This document shows, one piece after another, positions 1 to 6,532 of a stretch of DNA of 37,959 nt. How positions within the stretch are numbered: position 1 is the stretch's first letter; each line of letters opens with the position of its first letter. The DNA lies in the IMG/VR virus record IMGVR_UViG_3300021962_007582, positions 1 to 37,959 of that record, one strand, 5' to 3'. The position numbers and the translations under genes were made by a program. This DNA is from a virus. The notes under the pieces are model-generated. The model had not been told where the DNA came from. It did not search any database and was given only the letters and a program-made list of their open reading frames with translations.

Positions 1-456
1 TCTATGGAGAAAAAATTTAGACTACATCCAGATATTGATGATGGGATGTTAGATAACGGTAAATTAGCTAATATTACTACCCATCAAAGAGTAGAAACAT
101 GGGCTGGAGGTCATCCAATAGGGTATGCCGTTAATAAATTACACCAATCAATATTGGATAAAACAGCTCAAAATTTTCTATTTATACGATACGAGGATTT
201 ATGTGCTAATCCAAAGCCACAACTAGATTCAATCTATAGATTTTTTGGTCTAGAACCATTTGAACATGATTACAACCACATCCCTCAAATCACAGTTGAA
301 GACGATACAGTTCATGGAATATATGGAGATCATATTATTCGAAATACATTAGGTATGTTACCTGATGATTCTAAAGAAGTTTTAGGACAATATACCGCCG
401 ATTGGATTTACAACCAGTATAAGTGGTATTATGATACGTTCGGTTATAAAAAATAA
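1..456 (+). CDS. Sulfotransferase, C-terminal part (5' end outside window)
   Basis: Partial gene. The frame is open from base 1, so the in-frame ATG at 4 need not be the start. The visible ~150 residues match the C-terminal half of PAPS-dependent sulfotransferases: a FLFIRYEDLCANP segment, then a helix ending in YRFFGLEPF, then a terminal WYYDTFGY. By family knowledge the enzyme moves a sulfuryl group from PAPS to a hydroxyl or amino acceptor; the PAPS 5'-phosphosulfate loop would lie upstream and cannot be checked here. The next two genes look like PAPS-making enzymes, which supports the call. The acceptor is unknown; virion glycans or host surface polysaccharide are possible (inference). 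Confidence 0.75.
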   Translation, partial: SMEKKFRLHPDIDDGMLDNGKLANITTHQRVETWAGGHPIGYAVNKLHQSILDKTAQNFLFIRYEDLCANPKPQLDSIYRFFGLEPFEHDYNHIPQITVEDDTVHGIYGDHIIRNTLGMLPDDSKEVLGQYTADWIYNQYKWYYDTFGYKK

Positions 457-459
457 TTT

Positions 460-894
460 ATGCTATTAGTATTATTTGGACAACCCCACAGCGGTAAGTC
501 GACTTTAGCGAAAAAAATCTCAGCCGACCATTATATCGACGGAGATGATCTTAGAAGTATTTTTGTAAACACAGACTACAGTAGGGAGGGTAGGATAAAG
601 AATCTTAACCGAGCCAGTGATATTGCTGTGTATTTAGATAAGAAAGGGTATGACGTAGTTTTATCTTTAGTATACCCTATTAAAGAAGCTAGAGAATATC
701 TCAACAATCTTTCAAAAGAAGTGTTTTGGGTTTACCTAACCTACGAAGGAGAGAGAGGAAGAGAAAATTATCATGTAAAAGATTTTGAATTTCCAACAGA
801 AGAGCGTATATTGTCATTAGATACGTCTAAGGTTGATGTAGATGAATGTATTAAATCAATTAAAAGGTATATAGATGAAAAATCACTTAGTTAA
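460..894 (+). CDS. cysC: Adenylylsulfate (APS) kinase
   Basis: 144 aa. P-loop GQPHSGKST at residues 7-15, then IDGDDLR at 26-32, the signature region of APS kinases (usually LDGDNxR), then NLNRASDIAVYLDKKGYDVV, matching the helix-strand unit after the family's substrate loop. The enzyme phosphorylates adenylylsulfate with ATP to give PAPS, the donor for sulfotransferases. It is shorter than typical bacterial CysC (about 200 aa), so it is a compact form. It begins 3 nt after the sulfotransferase stop and overlaps the following nucleotidyltransferase by 20 nt, so the three are probably co-translated. A related small kinase of another specificity is the main alternative, but the context favours APS kinase. 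Confidence 0.8.
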   Translation: MLLVLFGQPHSGKSTLAKKISADHYIDGDDLRSIFVNTDYSREGRIKNLNRASDIAVYLDKKGYDVVLSLVYPIKEAREYLNNLSKEVFWVYLTYEGERGRENYHVKDFEFPTEERILSLDTSKVDVDECIKSIKRYIDEKSLS

Positions 895-1261
895 AGCAGC
901 AAGCAAGTCAGGAAGGTATGCAATGTTTATCGGAAGATGGCAACCCTGGCATCCAGGACATCAATGGCTAATTGATCAAGCTCTTGATGAGGGAAAAGAT
1001 GTCTTACTATGTATTAGAGATGTGGAACCAGATGAAAAGAATCCTTGGACTCCTCATCAAGTAATGTCAAATCTATTTAATGAACTTAAGAGTTTGGTCG
1101 AAGCAGGTAGAGTTAGGGTTATTATTATACCTGATATTGAATCTATTAATATTGGTAGGGGTGTTGGTTATGACATTATAGAGCATGTACCGCCTCAAGA
1201 AGTACACGATATTTCTGCTACAAAGATTCGTGAGCAAATGAAAGCAGAGGGGAAGCTATGA
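875..1261 (+). CDS. HxGH-family nucleotidyltransferase, possible APS-forming enzyme
   Basis: 128 aa. The adenylyltransferase/cytidylyltransferase fold is shown by GRWQPWHPGH (HxGH at residues 26-29) and ISATKIR (113-119), the two nucleotide-binding motifs of the superfamily. The middle carries RGVGYDIIEHVPPQEVHDIS, as in nucleotidyltransferases that I recall adjacent or fused to APS kinases. In that context it may adenylylate sulfate to APS, doing the job of ATP sulfurylase; this is inference. NMN or pantetheine-phosphate adenylyltransferase activity is the alternative. It overlaps the APS kinase by 20 nt and the next gene by 4 nt (ATGA). An in-frame ATG lies at residue 17, but a start there would cut the first strand close to its motif. 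Confidence 0.7.
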   Translation: MKNHLVKAASKSGRYAMFIGRWQPWHPGHQWLIDQALDEGKDVLLCIRDVEPDEKNPWTPHQVMSNLFNELKSLVEAGRVRVIIIPDIESINIGRGVGYDIIEHVPPQEVHDISATKIREQMKAEGKL

Positions 1262-1470
1262 TCGTAGATAAAAAACGACATATTGCTAAGACAGTCAGCT
1301 ATCGAATCGTGAGTACTTTGATAGGCTTTGTGATTATGTGGATTGTAAGTGGAAATGTAAAAGTAGGAGCCGCTTTTGGAATAGCAGAACTAATCTACAA
1401 ACCTGTTCAGTACTATCTTCACGAAAGGATTTGGTATAAGTGGATAAAGTTTGGTCTCAAGAAAGATTAG
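1258..1470 (+). CDS. DUF2061-like small membrane protein
   Basis: 70 aa. Starts KKRHIAKTVSYRIVSTLIGF, contains two hydrophobic helices (about residues 18-33 and 36-52) and ends YYLHERIWYKWIKFG. The RHIAKTxxYR start and YYLHERxW end are the hallmarks of DUF2061 proteins as I recall them; these are often found beside or fused to sulfate-assimilation genes. The start codon overlaps the nucleotidyltransferase stop by 4 nt, so it belongs to the same operon. Biochemical role is unknown; a part in sulfate handling at the membrane is a guess from context. Confidence 0.7.
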   Translation: MIVDKKRHIAKTVSYRIVSTLIGFVIMWIVSGNVKVGAAFGIAELIYKPVQYYLHERIWYKWIKFGLKKD

Positions 1471-1494
1471 TATATGTTCTTGTAAAAAACCTCC

Positions 1495-1510
1495 TATTTA
1501 TATATAGTAA
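1495..1510 (+). promoter_or_regulatory. Candidate late promoter element
   Basis: TATTTATATATAGTAA begins 27 nt before the ATG of the next gene, in the short gap after the sulfation cassette. It matches the TATTTATnnnTATA pattern at 2087, 4511, 5457, 6503 and 22966. Inferred from recurrence and position only. Confidence 0.4.
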
Positions 1511-1521
1511 AACCATTAACT

Positions 1522-1779
1522 ATGATAGGTGCATTATTTTTCGTCCTCTTACTTGCAGTCGGTATTGGAGGATTAGTATTCCAGTATCAAGCTAAGAAAA
1601 AACAATCTCTACCGGAAGAAGTTGTAGAGGTTGAGGTTAGTTCGGTAGAAGTTCCAAAAGGGGAAGTAAAATCCGAAGAAAAACCTAAAATCAAAGCTGT
1701 AAAGAAAGCAGCAAAGCCTGTAGAAACTGCTACGGTAAAGCAGGCTTCAAAGTCTAAAAAATCTAAATCAAACAAATAA
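1522..1779 (+). CDS. Small membrane-anchored protein with charged tail
   Basis: 85 aa. One N-terminal transmembrane helix (residues about 2-22, IGALFFVLLLAVGIGGLVF), then a low-complexity Glu/Val/Lys-rich stretch ending in a Lys/Ser tail (SKSKKSKSNK). No enzyme motif. It begins a new transcription unit with a late-type element just upstream and directly precedes the tail sheath region, so expression with virion genes is likely. Function unknown. Confidence 0.6.
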   Translation: MIGALFFVLLLAVGIGGLVFQYQAKKKQSLPEEVVEVEVSSVEVPKGEVKSEEKPKIKAVKKAAKPVETATVKQASKSKKSKSNK

Positions 1780-1788
1780 TTAAGTTTT

Positions 1789-2043
1789 ATGAGTGAAAAG
1801 TTGAATCAAGAAGAGTTAGAGCAATTGCAAGGTCTTCGTTCTGAAGCCAGTAATCTTGCTGCTACTCTAGGTGAATATGCTTATCAGAAAACACTTCTTG
1901 AAGCTGAATTAGACATTATTAAAGTAGGTATTAGAGATAATGCTAAAAAACAGCAAGAATTTCTTAGAACTCTTGGTGAAAAGTACGGAGATGGTGCTAT
2001 TAACTTTAAGACAGGAGAAATATCTCTCAATTCACCACAGTAA
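1789..2043 (+). CDS. Small coiled-coil protein
   Basis: 84 aa, largely helical: heptad-like Leu/Ala spacing from residue 5 to about 65 (EELEQLQGLRSEASNLAATL and the segment after it), then a short GDGAINFKTGEISL beta-like tail. It starts 9 nt after the preceding gene. The shape resembles small prefoldin-like proteins encoded near phage structural genes, but I cannot assign a family. Role unknown; virion or assembly factor by location. Confidence 0.6.
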   Translation: MSEKLNQEELEQLQGLRSEASNLAATLGEYAYQKTLLEAELDIIKVGIRDNAKKQQEFLRTLGEKYGDGAINFKTGEISLNSPQ

Positions 2044-2086
2044 TATCACCTCTAGGAATTAATTAGGTTTTGCCGCCAATAACAGC

Positions 2087-2100
2087 TATTTATTAGTATA
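2087..2100 (+). promoter_or_regulatory. Candidate late promoter upstream of tail sheath
   Basis: TATTTATTAGTATA, starting 28 nt before the sheath ATG. Matches the elements at 6503 and 22966 almost base for base. Confidence 0.45.
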
Positions 2101-2114
2101 AACAATTTATTGAC

Positions 2115-3908
2115 ATGGCAGAAGCGCTTATCAGCCCCGGTGTTTTCTTAAGAGAAAACGACCTTTCTCAAATAACAGCAGGACCAATTACAGTAGGATC
2201 GGCTTTAATCGGCCCTACAGTGATCGGTAGGAAAGATATTCCAACACTAGTAACTTCGTATTCTCAATACAGAGCTAAGTTTGGAACTACCTTCATCTCT
2301 GGTGGAAATACTTACGAGTACATGACCTCTCAAGCTGCGTATAACTACTTTCAGCAGGGAGGTACTTCTTTATTGGTGACTAGAGTAGCTAGCGGCTCTT
2401 ATGGCGCAGCTAGTTCTTCTTTTATCGCTAATAGGGTACCAGGAGCTACTCTACCAGCCTTTACACTTGAGACTTTATCTGTAGGAACAGTAATGAATAA
2501 CGACGCCAATTCAAGTGGTTCAGTTACTTTAAACGGTGTACTTCCTTCTGGTTCTGCTAATAACGTTAGGTGGCAGATTGCACAAGCAGATACTGCTTCT
2601 GGATACTTCACCCTTTTAGTTAGAAGAGGTGACGACTATACTGCAAACCAAACAGTATTGGAGACTTGGTCAAACATTTCTCTCGATCCTAATCAAAATA
2701 ACTACATTGAATATGTAATTGGTAACCAAACTCAACAAGTACTTACTGATGAGTCTGGTCAAAATTACCTTCAAATTACAGGTAGCTATCCTAACGCTTC
2801 AAACTACATTAGGGTTAAAGCGGTAAACTACCCAACTCCAAATTATCTTGGACCAACTGGTCAAGCACAGTCTCAATATACTGCTTCTATTCCAGTTAAT
2901 GGATCCGGTTCTTACAACGGTTCATTTGGCGGTGCTACAGGACCTCTTTACGGATGTTTAAATCCAACAACTTGGATTTCTACAGCACCACTTAACATGT
3001 ACGAATCAATTCCTGCTGTTACTGCTAACAGTGATGTTAACAATATTCAAGGGGTAAGGTCTTCCGATTACGATACAGCAATAAACTTGCTTGCAAATGC
3101 AGATGCATATGTATATAACGCAATTTATGCACCCGGCTTGACAAACCAAAATGCTGCCACACAGGTTAGCGCTTTGCTTTCAACAGCACAAAATCGTGGT
3201 GATGCCATTGCAGTAGTAGATATGGTTAGCTATAACCAAACAATTACCGCAGTATCTACTGGAGCTCAATCTTACGATAACTCTTATGGTGCTACTTATT
3301 GGCCATGGGTACAAATTAGGTCTACTGAAACTGGTCGTCTAAACTTCGTACCTGCTTCATTAATCGTTCCAGCAGTATATGAATACAACGATAAAGTAGC
3401 TGCTGAGTGGTTTGCACCTGCAGGTTTAACAAGAGGAGGTCTTCCGACAGTAATTCAACCAGAAAGAAGGTTGACAGTTGCTCAAAGAAACACTCTATAC
3501 ACTGCAAAAGTTAATCCAATTGCAATCTTCCCAGGTCAAGGCACTGTAATTTACGGACAAAAGACTTTACAATCTAAAGCTTCTGCTCTAGACCGAGTAA
3601 ACGTAAGGCGTTTGTTAATCGCATTGAAGTCTTACATTGGACAAATTGCACAGACTCTTGTATTCGAACAGAACACAGCTGTAACTAGGAATAAATTTTT
3701 ATCTCAAGTAAATCCTTACTTAGATTACGTACAACAGCGTCAAGGTTTATATGCCTTCCGTGTAGTAATGGATGATACTAATAATACACCAGACGTAATT
3801 GATAGAAATCTACTTGTAGGTGCTATTTACTTACAGCCAACTAGGACTGCTGAATTTATTCAACTCGATTTCAACATCTTGCCCACAGGTGTAACTTTTG
3901 GACAATAA
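2115..3908 (+). CDS. Contractile tail sheath protein (T4 gp18-like)
   Basis: 597 aa. The start EALISPGVFLRENDLSQIT is the typical sheath N-terminus, whose extended arm links neighbouring subunits. The C-terminal ~150 residues carry the conserved sheath domain: VNVRRLLIALKSYIGQIA, FEQNTAVTRNKF, then YAFRVVMDDTNNTPDVID and a final strand RTAEFIQLDFNILPTG. The middle (about residues 110-300) is Ser/Asn/Gly-rich and variable, as expected for the outward-facing insertion. The protein forms the contractile outer tube around the tail tube encoded at 4534. A late-type element lies upstream. Confidence 0.95.
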   Translation: MAEALISPGVFLRENDLSQITAGPITVGSALIGPTVIGRKDIPTLVTSYSQYRAKFGTTFISGGNTYEYMTSQAAYNYFQQGGTSLLVTRVASGSYGAASSSFIANRVPGATLPAFTLETLSVGTVMNNDANSSGSVTLNGVLPSGSANNVRWQIAQADTASGYFTLLVRRGDDYTANQTVLETWSNISLDPNQNNYIEYVIGNQTQQVLTDESGQNYLQITGSYPNASNYIRVKAVNYPTPNYLGPTGQAQSQYTASIPVNGSGSYNGSFGGATGPLYGCLNPTTWISTAPLNMYESIPAVTANSDVNNIQGVRSSDYDTAINLLANADAYVYNAIYAPGLTNQNAATQVSALLSTAQNRGDAIAVVDMVSYNQTITAVSTGAQSYDNSYGATYWPWVQIRSTETGRLNFVPASLIVPAVYEYNDKVAAEWFAPAGLTRGGLPTVIQPERRLTVAQRNTLYTAKVNPIAIFPGQGTVIYGQKTLQSKASALDRVNVRRLLIALKSYIGQIAQTLVFEQNTAVTRNKFLSQVNPYLDYVQQRQGLYAFRVVMDDTNNTPDVIDRNLLVGAIYLQPTRTAEFIQLDFNILPTGVTFGQ

Positions 3909-3926
3909 GATAAAACAACCATTTAA

Positions 3927-4487
3927 ATGAAAAATAATACTAAGATTAGATTGCACCTCTCAAAACAATTGTTTGAGTCTCTTGCAAAGCAAATAGTTGC
4001 TGAAAACAAAGACATGTCTGGTGGTGCTTACACAGAAGCTGTAAAAGCTCCTAAAATGAAACACGATAAGGCTCCTAAAGCTCATAAGGCTGAAGAAAAG
4101 CCGGTAAAAGAAATGGAGACTAGAGTAGCTGAAAAGAAAGGCGGAAAAAGTCTCGAAGAGTTAAAAGCTCTTAAAGCTAAAGTAGAGAGTAAGATCGAAG
4201 AGATGGAAAGCTCTGATAAGAAAAAAGGAGATGTATCAGAACTCGTAACAGGTGCTGGTACTACCGGAGCTAAACAAGCAGCAGAGCAGTTGATGGGCGC
4301 TATTTCTAGCGGAGATCCTTTCTGGACTGGTGTAGCTCTTGTAGGTGCAGTAGCTACAGGTCTTATAGCAGGTCCAAAAGTTGTAGACTCCGTTAAAGGT
4401 TACTATAAAGCATTATTCGGAAAAGATCCTAAGAAAGCAGAGAAGCTAAAAGACGCAGCAAAAGAAGCTGGAATGGATATTGCCTAA
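3927..4487 (+). CDS. Hypothetical Lys/Ala-rich protein between sheath and tube
   Basis: 186 aa. N-terminus IRLHLSKQLFESLAKQIVAE is an amphipathic helix. Residues about 30-110 are Lys/Glu/Ala-rich and probably disordered or coiled. Residues about 140-162 form a hydrophobic helix (FWTGVALVGAVATGLIAGP), followed by a Lys-rich helical tail. No recognised domain. Its place between sheath and tube suggests a structural or assembly role (inference). It could be membrane-active because of the single hydrophobic helix. Confidence 0.55.
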   Translation: MKNNTKIRLHLSKQLFESLAKQIVAENKDMSGGAYTEAVKAPKMKHDKAPKAHKAEEKPVKEMETRVAEKKGGKSLEELKALKAKVESKIEEMESSDKKKGDVSELVTGAGTTGAKQAAEQLMGAISSGDPFWTGVALVGAVATGLIAGPKVVDSVKGYYKALFGKDPKKAEKLKDAAKEAGMDIA

Positions 4488-4510
4488 TAAAAGGTTTTAA
4501 TAGCATTAGC

Positions 4511-4523
4511 TATTTATATAAAA
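4511..4523 (+). promoter_or_regulatory. Candidate late promoter upstream of tail tube
   Basis: TATTTATATAAAA, starting 23 nt before the tube ATG. Same TATTTAT core as the other candidate late elements, with a shorter spacing to TATA. Confidence 0.4.
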
Positions 4524-4533
4524 CAAGAACAAA

Positions 4534-5019
4534 ATGCCAGTATTAGATCCTAATGAAATAATGTTTACAGCGTTTGAACCCACAGTTCAAAATCGCTTTA
4601 TCATGTACGTAGACGGTATTCCCTCTTTCATGATTAAGAGTGCTACAGCACCAAACATTAACTTGAATGAAGTGAAGCTTGATCATATTAATGTTTACCG
4701 TAAAATAAAAGGCAAGGCTGAGTGGCAGGATATGACTCTCAACCTCTATAATCCAATTTCCCCCTCTGGCCAGCAGGCTTGTATGGAGTGGATTCGTTTA
4801 TCGCATGAGTCTGTAACTGGCCGTGATGGTTATTCCGATTTCTATAAGAAAGATCTTAACCTTTCTATTCTAGGACCAGTAGGAGATGTAGTGAGTGAGT
4901 GGATTATCAAAGGAGCCTTCGTTAAAACTGCAAATTTCGGTTCCTACGACTGGTCTAACCAAGATGCGATTACGATTGAACTCGGAATTGGAATGGATTA
5001 CTGTATCTTGAACTACTAG
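4534..5019 (+). CDS. Tail tube protein (T4 gp19-like)
   Basis: 161 aa, the usual length for T4 gp19-type tube subunits. The pattern is typical: N-terminal NRFIMYVDGIPSFMIKSATAP, then VYRKIKGKAEWQDMTLNLYN (the strand and loop that build the tube ring), then WIRLSHESVTGRDGYSDFYK and a C-terminal strand ending with DAITIELGIGMDYCILNY. It forms the rigid inner tube through which DNA passes. It stands alone between a late-type element and a strong terminator. Confidence 0.93.
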   Translation: MPVLDPNEIMFTAFEPTVQNRFIMYVDGIPSFMIKSATAPNINLNEVKLDHINVYRKIKGKAEWQDMTLNLYNPISPSGQQACMEWIRLSHESVTGRDGYSDFYKKDLNLSILGPVGDVVSEWIIKGAFVKTANFGSYDWSNQDAITIELGIGMDYCILNY

Positions 5020-5047
5020 TATACTATTGATTATCAATTATTTAGAG

Positions 5048-5072
5048 AGCCGCTTCAAAAGCGGCTTTTTTA
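5048..5072 (+). terminator. Intrinsic terminator after tail tube
   Basis: Perfect 8-bp stem AGCCGCTT/AAGCGGCT with a 3-nt CAA loop at 5048-5066, followed by a run of T at 5066-5071. Ends the sheath/tube transcription block; a host-like promoter follows at once. Confidence 0.85.
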
Positions 5073-5079
5073 TGTTAAA

Positions 5080-5112
5080 AGTTGTTATTTCTATCAAAAC
5101 TTCGTATCTTTA
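5080..5112 (+). promoter_or_regulatory. Bacteroidota-type promoter
   Basis: AGTTG (5080-5084), exactly 20 nt, then TATCTTTA (5105-5112), fitting the Bacteroidota -33/-7 pattern. Sits just after a terminator and 16 nt before an ATG preceded by ATAAATAAAAGTT. Confidence 0.65.
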
Positions 5113-5128
5113 GGCATAAATAAAAGTT

Positions 5129-5446
5129 ATGTCAATATCTACTTTCTTAATCGGATTATTAATCGTTAGTCTTTTAGCCGTCTTTATAAGAGCTTTTTGG
5201 CTTGAGTTGTTTATTATTTGGACTATACTAAGAGGATTGTTTTGGATTAGTGTAGGCGCTGTAATCTCTGCTATAATTTGGATGGTTTTTGTAGAAGACT
5301 ATCAATCTGGTCCTATAGATGGATTTTGGCTTACATGGCTTTTCTTTTTTCTTTCCTATACAATCATTAGCGTAGTCGCTTTCCTAATACTTACGGATGC
5401 TTACCAGTATTTTAAAGGATTTATCCGCGATTTACTTGGAAAGTAG
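5129..5446 (+). CDS. Small multi-pass membrane protein
   Basis: 105 aa with at least three hydrophobic segments: residues about 4-20 (FLIGLLIVSLLAVFIRAF), 27-52 (IIWTILRGLFWISVGAVISA) and 68-90 (FWLTWLFFFLSYTIISVVAF). No conserved motif recognised. It is a single gene with its own host-like promoter, inserted between the terminator after the tube gene and the late element of the next virion gene, so it is probably expressed separately from the virion genes. Function unknown. Confidence 0.65.
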   Translation: MSISTFLIGLLIVSLLAVFIRAFWLELFIIWTILRGLFWISVGAVISAIIWMVFVEDYQSGPIDGFWLTWLFFFLSYTIISVVAFLILTDAYQYFKGFIRDLLGK

Positions 5447-5456
5447 AGACTCTATA

Positions 5457-5472
5457 TATTTATGTATATATA
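5457..5472 (+). promoter_or_regulatory. Candidate late promoter upstream of gp26-like gene
   Basis: TATTTATGTATATATA, starting 29 nt before the ATG. Same core and spacing as the elements at 2087 and 6503. Confidence 0.4.
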
Positions 5473-5485
5473 ACTAATTAAGATT

Positions 5486-6238
5486 ATGGCTGAAAAGTTT
5501 ACACTCCCTACAGAAACTATTGAATTACCTTCTCAAGGTAAAGTCTACGACCTTACAAACCCTCTTTCTTCTGGTACTATTGAAATGAAGTACATGACAG
5601 CACGAGAAGAAGACATTCTAACCAATGTAAACCTATTAAAACAAGGGGTTGCTATTGAAAAGATGTTACAGTCGTTGATTAAATCTCCCATTAAATATGA
5701 AGATCTATTACTGGGAGACAGGAACGCTCTTTTAATAGCAGCTCGTATTCTAGCTTACGGTTCTTCCTATAGCTTTGAGTATTATGATGCAGAGGATGAT
5801 AGAAAGGAACAGATTACTGTTGACCTGCAGACTTTAAAGAATAAAGAAGTAAGTTATTCCTTATATAAGAACAAGAATGAGTTTAGTTTTGAGTTACCGC
5901 ATTCTAAAAATGTAGTTACTTTTAGACTTCTTACTATTGAAGATGAAAAAGCTATTGAAGCTGAAATAAAGGGGTTGAAAAAAGCAAACATAACTGCCGG
6001 TGAAATCACAACCAGGTTAAAAAAGCAAATTCTCTCAGTAAATGGCGATTACGAACCGAAAAACGTAAGAGATTTTGTAGACAACTACCTTATTGCTAAA
6101 GATTCTAATCCTTTGCGTACCTATATTCAGAGTATCACTCCTGATATTGATCTAACCATTAGTTTTACCCTAGCAAGTGGGAAAGAGGTAGAGGAGAGCC
6201 TCCCGCTGACGGCGGAATTTTTTTTTCCCGGGAGTTGA
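5486..6238 (+). CDS. gp26-like baseplate hub / tail assembly protein, frame-0 product
   Basis: 250 aa. The pattern TETIELPSQGKVYD, then GTIEMKYMTAREEDILTN, KMLQSLIKSP, GDRNALLIAARILAYG is that of T4 gp26-type baseplate hub proteins of T4-like phages as I recall them. It ends at TGA 6236-6238, just after nine T (6218-6226). The next frame is open across this point and continues a conserved-looking domain to 6497, so this is probably the short form of a frameshifted pair, as in lambda G/GT. Position directly before the tape-measure gene fits a tail assembly chaperone role. T4-like baseplate membership and chaperone role are not mutually exclusive. Confidence 0.7.
   Translation: MAEKFTLPTETIELPSQGKVYDLTNPLSSGTIEMKYMTAREEDILTNVNLLKQGVAIEKMLQSLIKSPIKYEDLLLGDRNALLIAARILAYGSSYSFEYYDAEDDRKEQITVDLQTLKNKEVSYSLYKNKNEFSFELPHSKNVVTFRLLTIEDEKAIEAEIKGLKKANITAGEITTRLKKQILSVNGDYEPKNVRDFVDNYLIAKDSNPLRTYIQSITPDIDLTISFTLASGKEVEESLPLTAEFFFPGS
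6218..6227 (+). other. Predicted programmed frameshift site (T9-C)
   Basis: Nine T followed by CCC GGG. In frame 0 the ribosome reads GAA TTT TTT TTT CCC. Slipping Phe-tRNA from TTT (6224) to TTC (6225) is a +1 shift that improves pairing and enters the frame of the downstream domain; a -2 slip gives the same frame. Transcriptional slippage or an error of one T in the assembly would look the same. Confidence 0.6.
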
Positions 6239-6497
6239 GTATCGTCAAGTCTTTAAAAGAGAAGTTTTCGAACTTACTTACCATGGCGGAGGCGGGTTTT
6301 CATGGTCTGAAGTCATGGATATGCCTGTGGCTGAAAGACGGCTTAATATTAAGTTTATCACCGAACATTTAGAGAAACTCCAAGAAATTCGTAATGAACG
6401 GCAAACAGTTACAGCCGATAAGCCTTTGACAGCCAAACCTGGAATTAAATCTCTGGATACTACTCCGACCTACACCTCTAAGGTAAAAAAGAAGTAA
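6228..6497 (+). CDS. Frameshift extension of gp26-like protein (gp51/GT-like domain)
   Basis: 89 codons in the +1 (or -2) frame relative to the upstream gene, open through the join. The translation reads PGVEYRQVFKREVFELTYHG, then GGGFSWSEVMDMPVAERRL, a helical RNERQ-containing segment and a Lys-rich end. The FSWSEVxxMPVxxRR pattern resembles second domains of tail assembly chaperones. A conventional start exists only at ATG 6315, which would remove the first 29 residues although they look coding; no ATG, GTG or TTG lies in frame upstream of it within the open stretch. The fusion product would be about 336 aa. T4 places the small gene 51 beside 26, so a gp51-like role is the alternative reading. 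Confidence 0.6.
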   Translation, partial: PGVEYRQVFKREVFELTYHGGGGFSWSEVMDMPVAERRLNIKFITEHLEKLQEIRNERQTVTADKPLTAKPGIKSLDTTPTYTSKVKKK

Positions 6498-6502
6498 ATA
6501 GC

Positions 6503-6518
6503 TATTTATTTGTATAAT
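6503..6518 (+). promoter_or_regulatory. Candidate late promoter upstream of tape measure gene
   Basis: TATTTATTTGTATAAT, starting 30 nt before the ATG at 6533. Very close to the elements at 2087 and 22966. Confidence 0.45.
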
Positions 6519-6532
6519 AGCTTTGTAACTTT

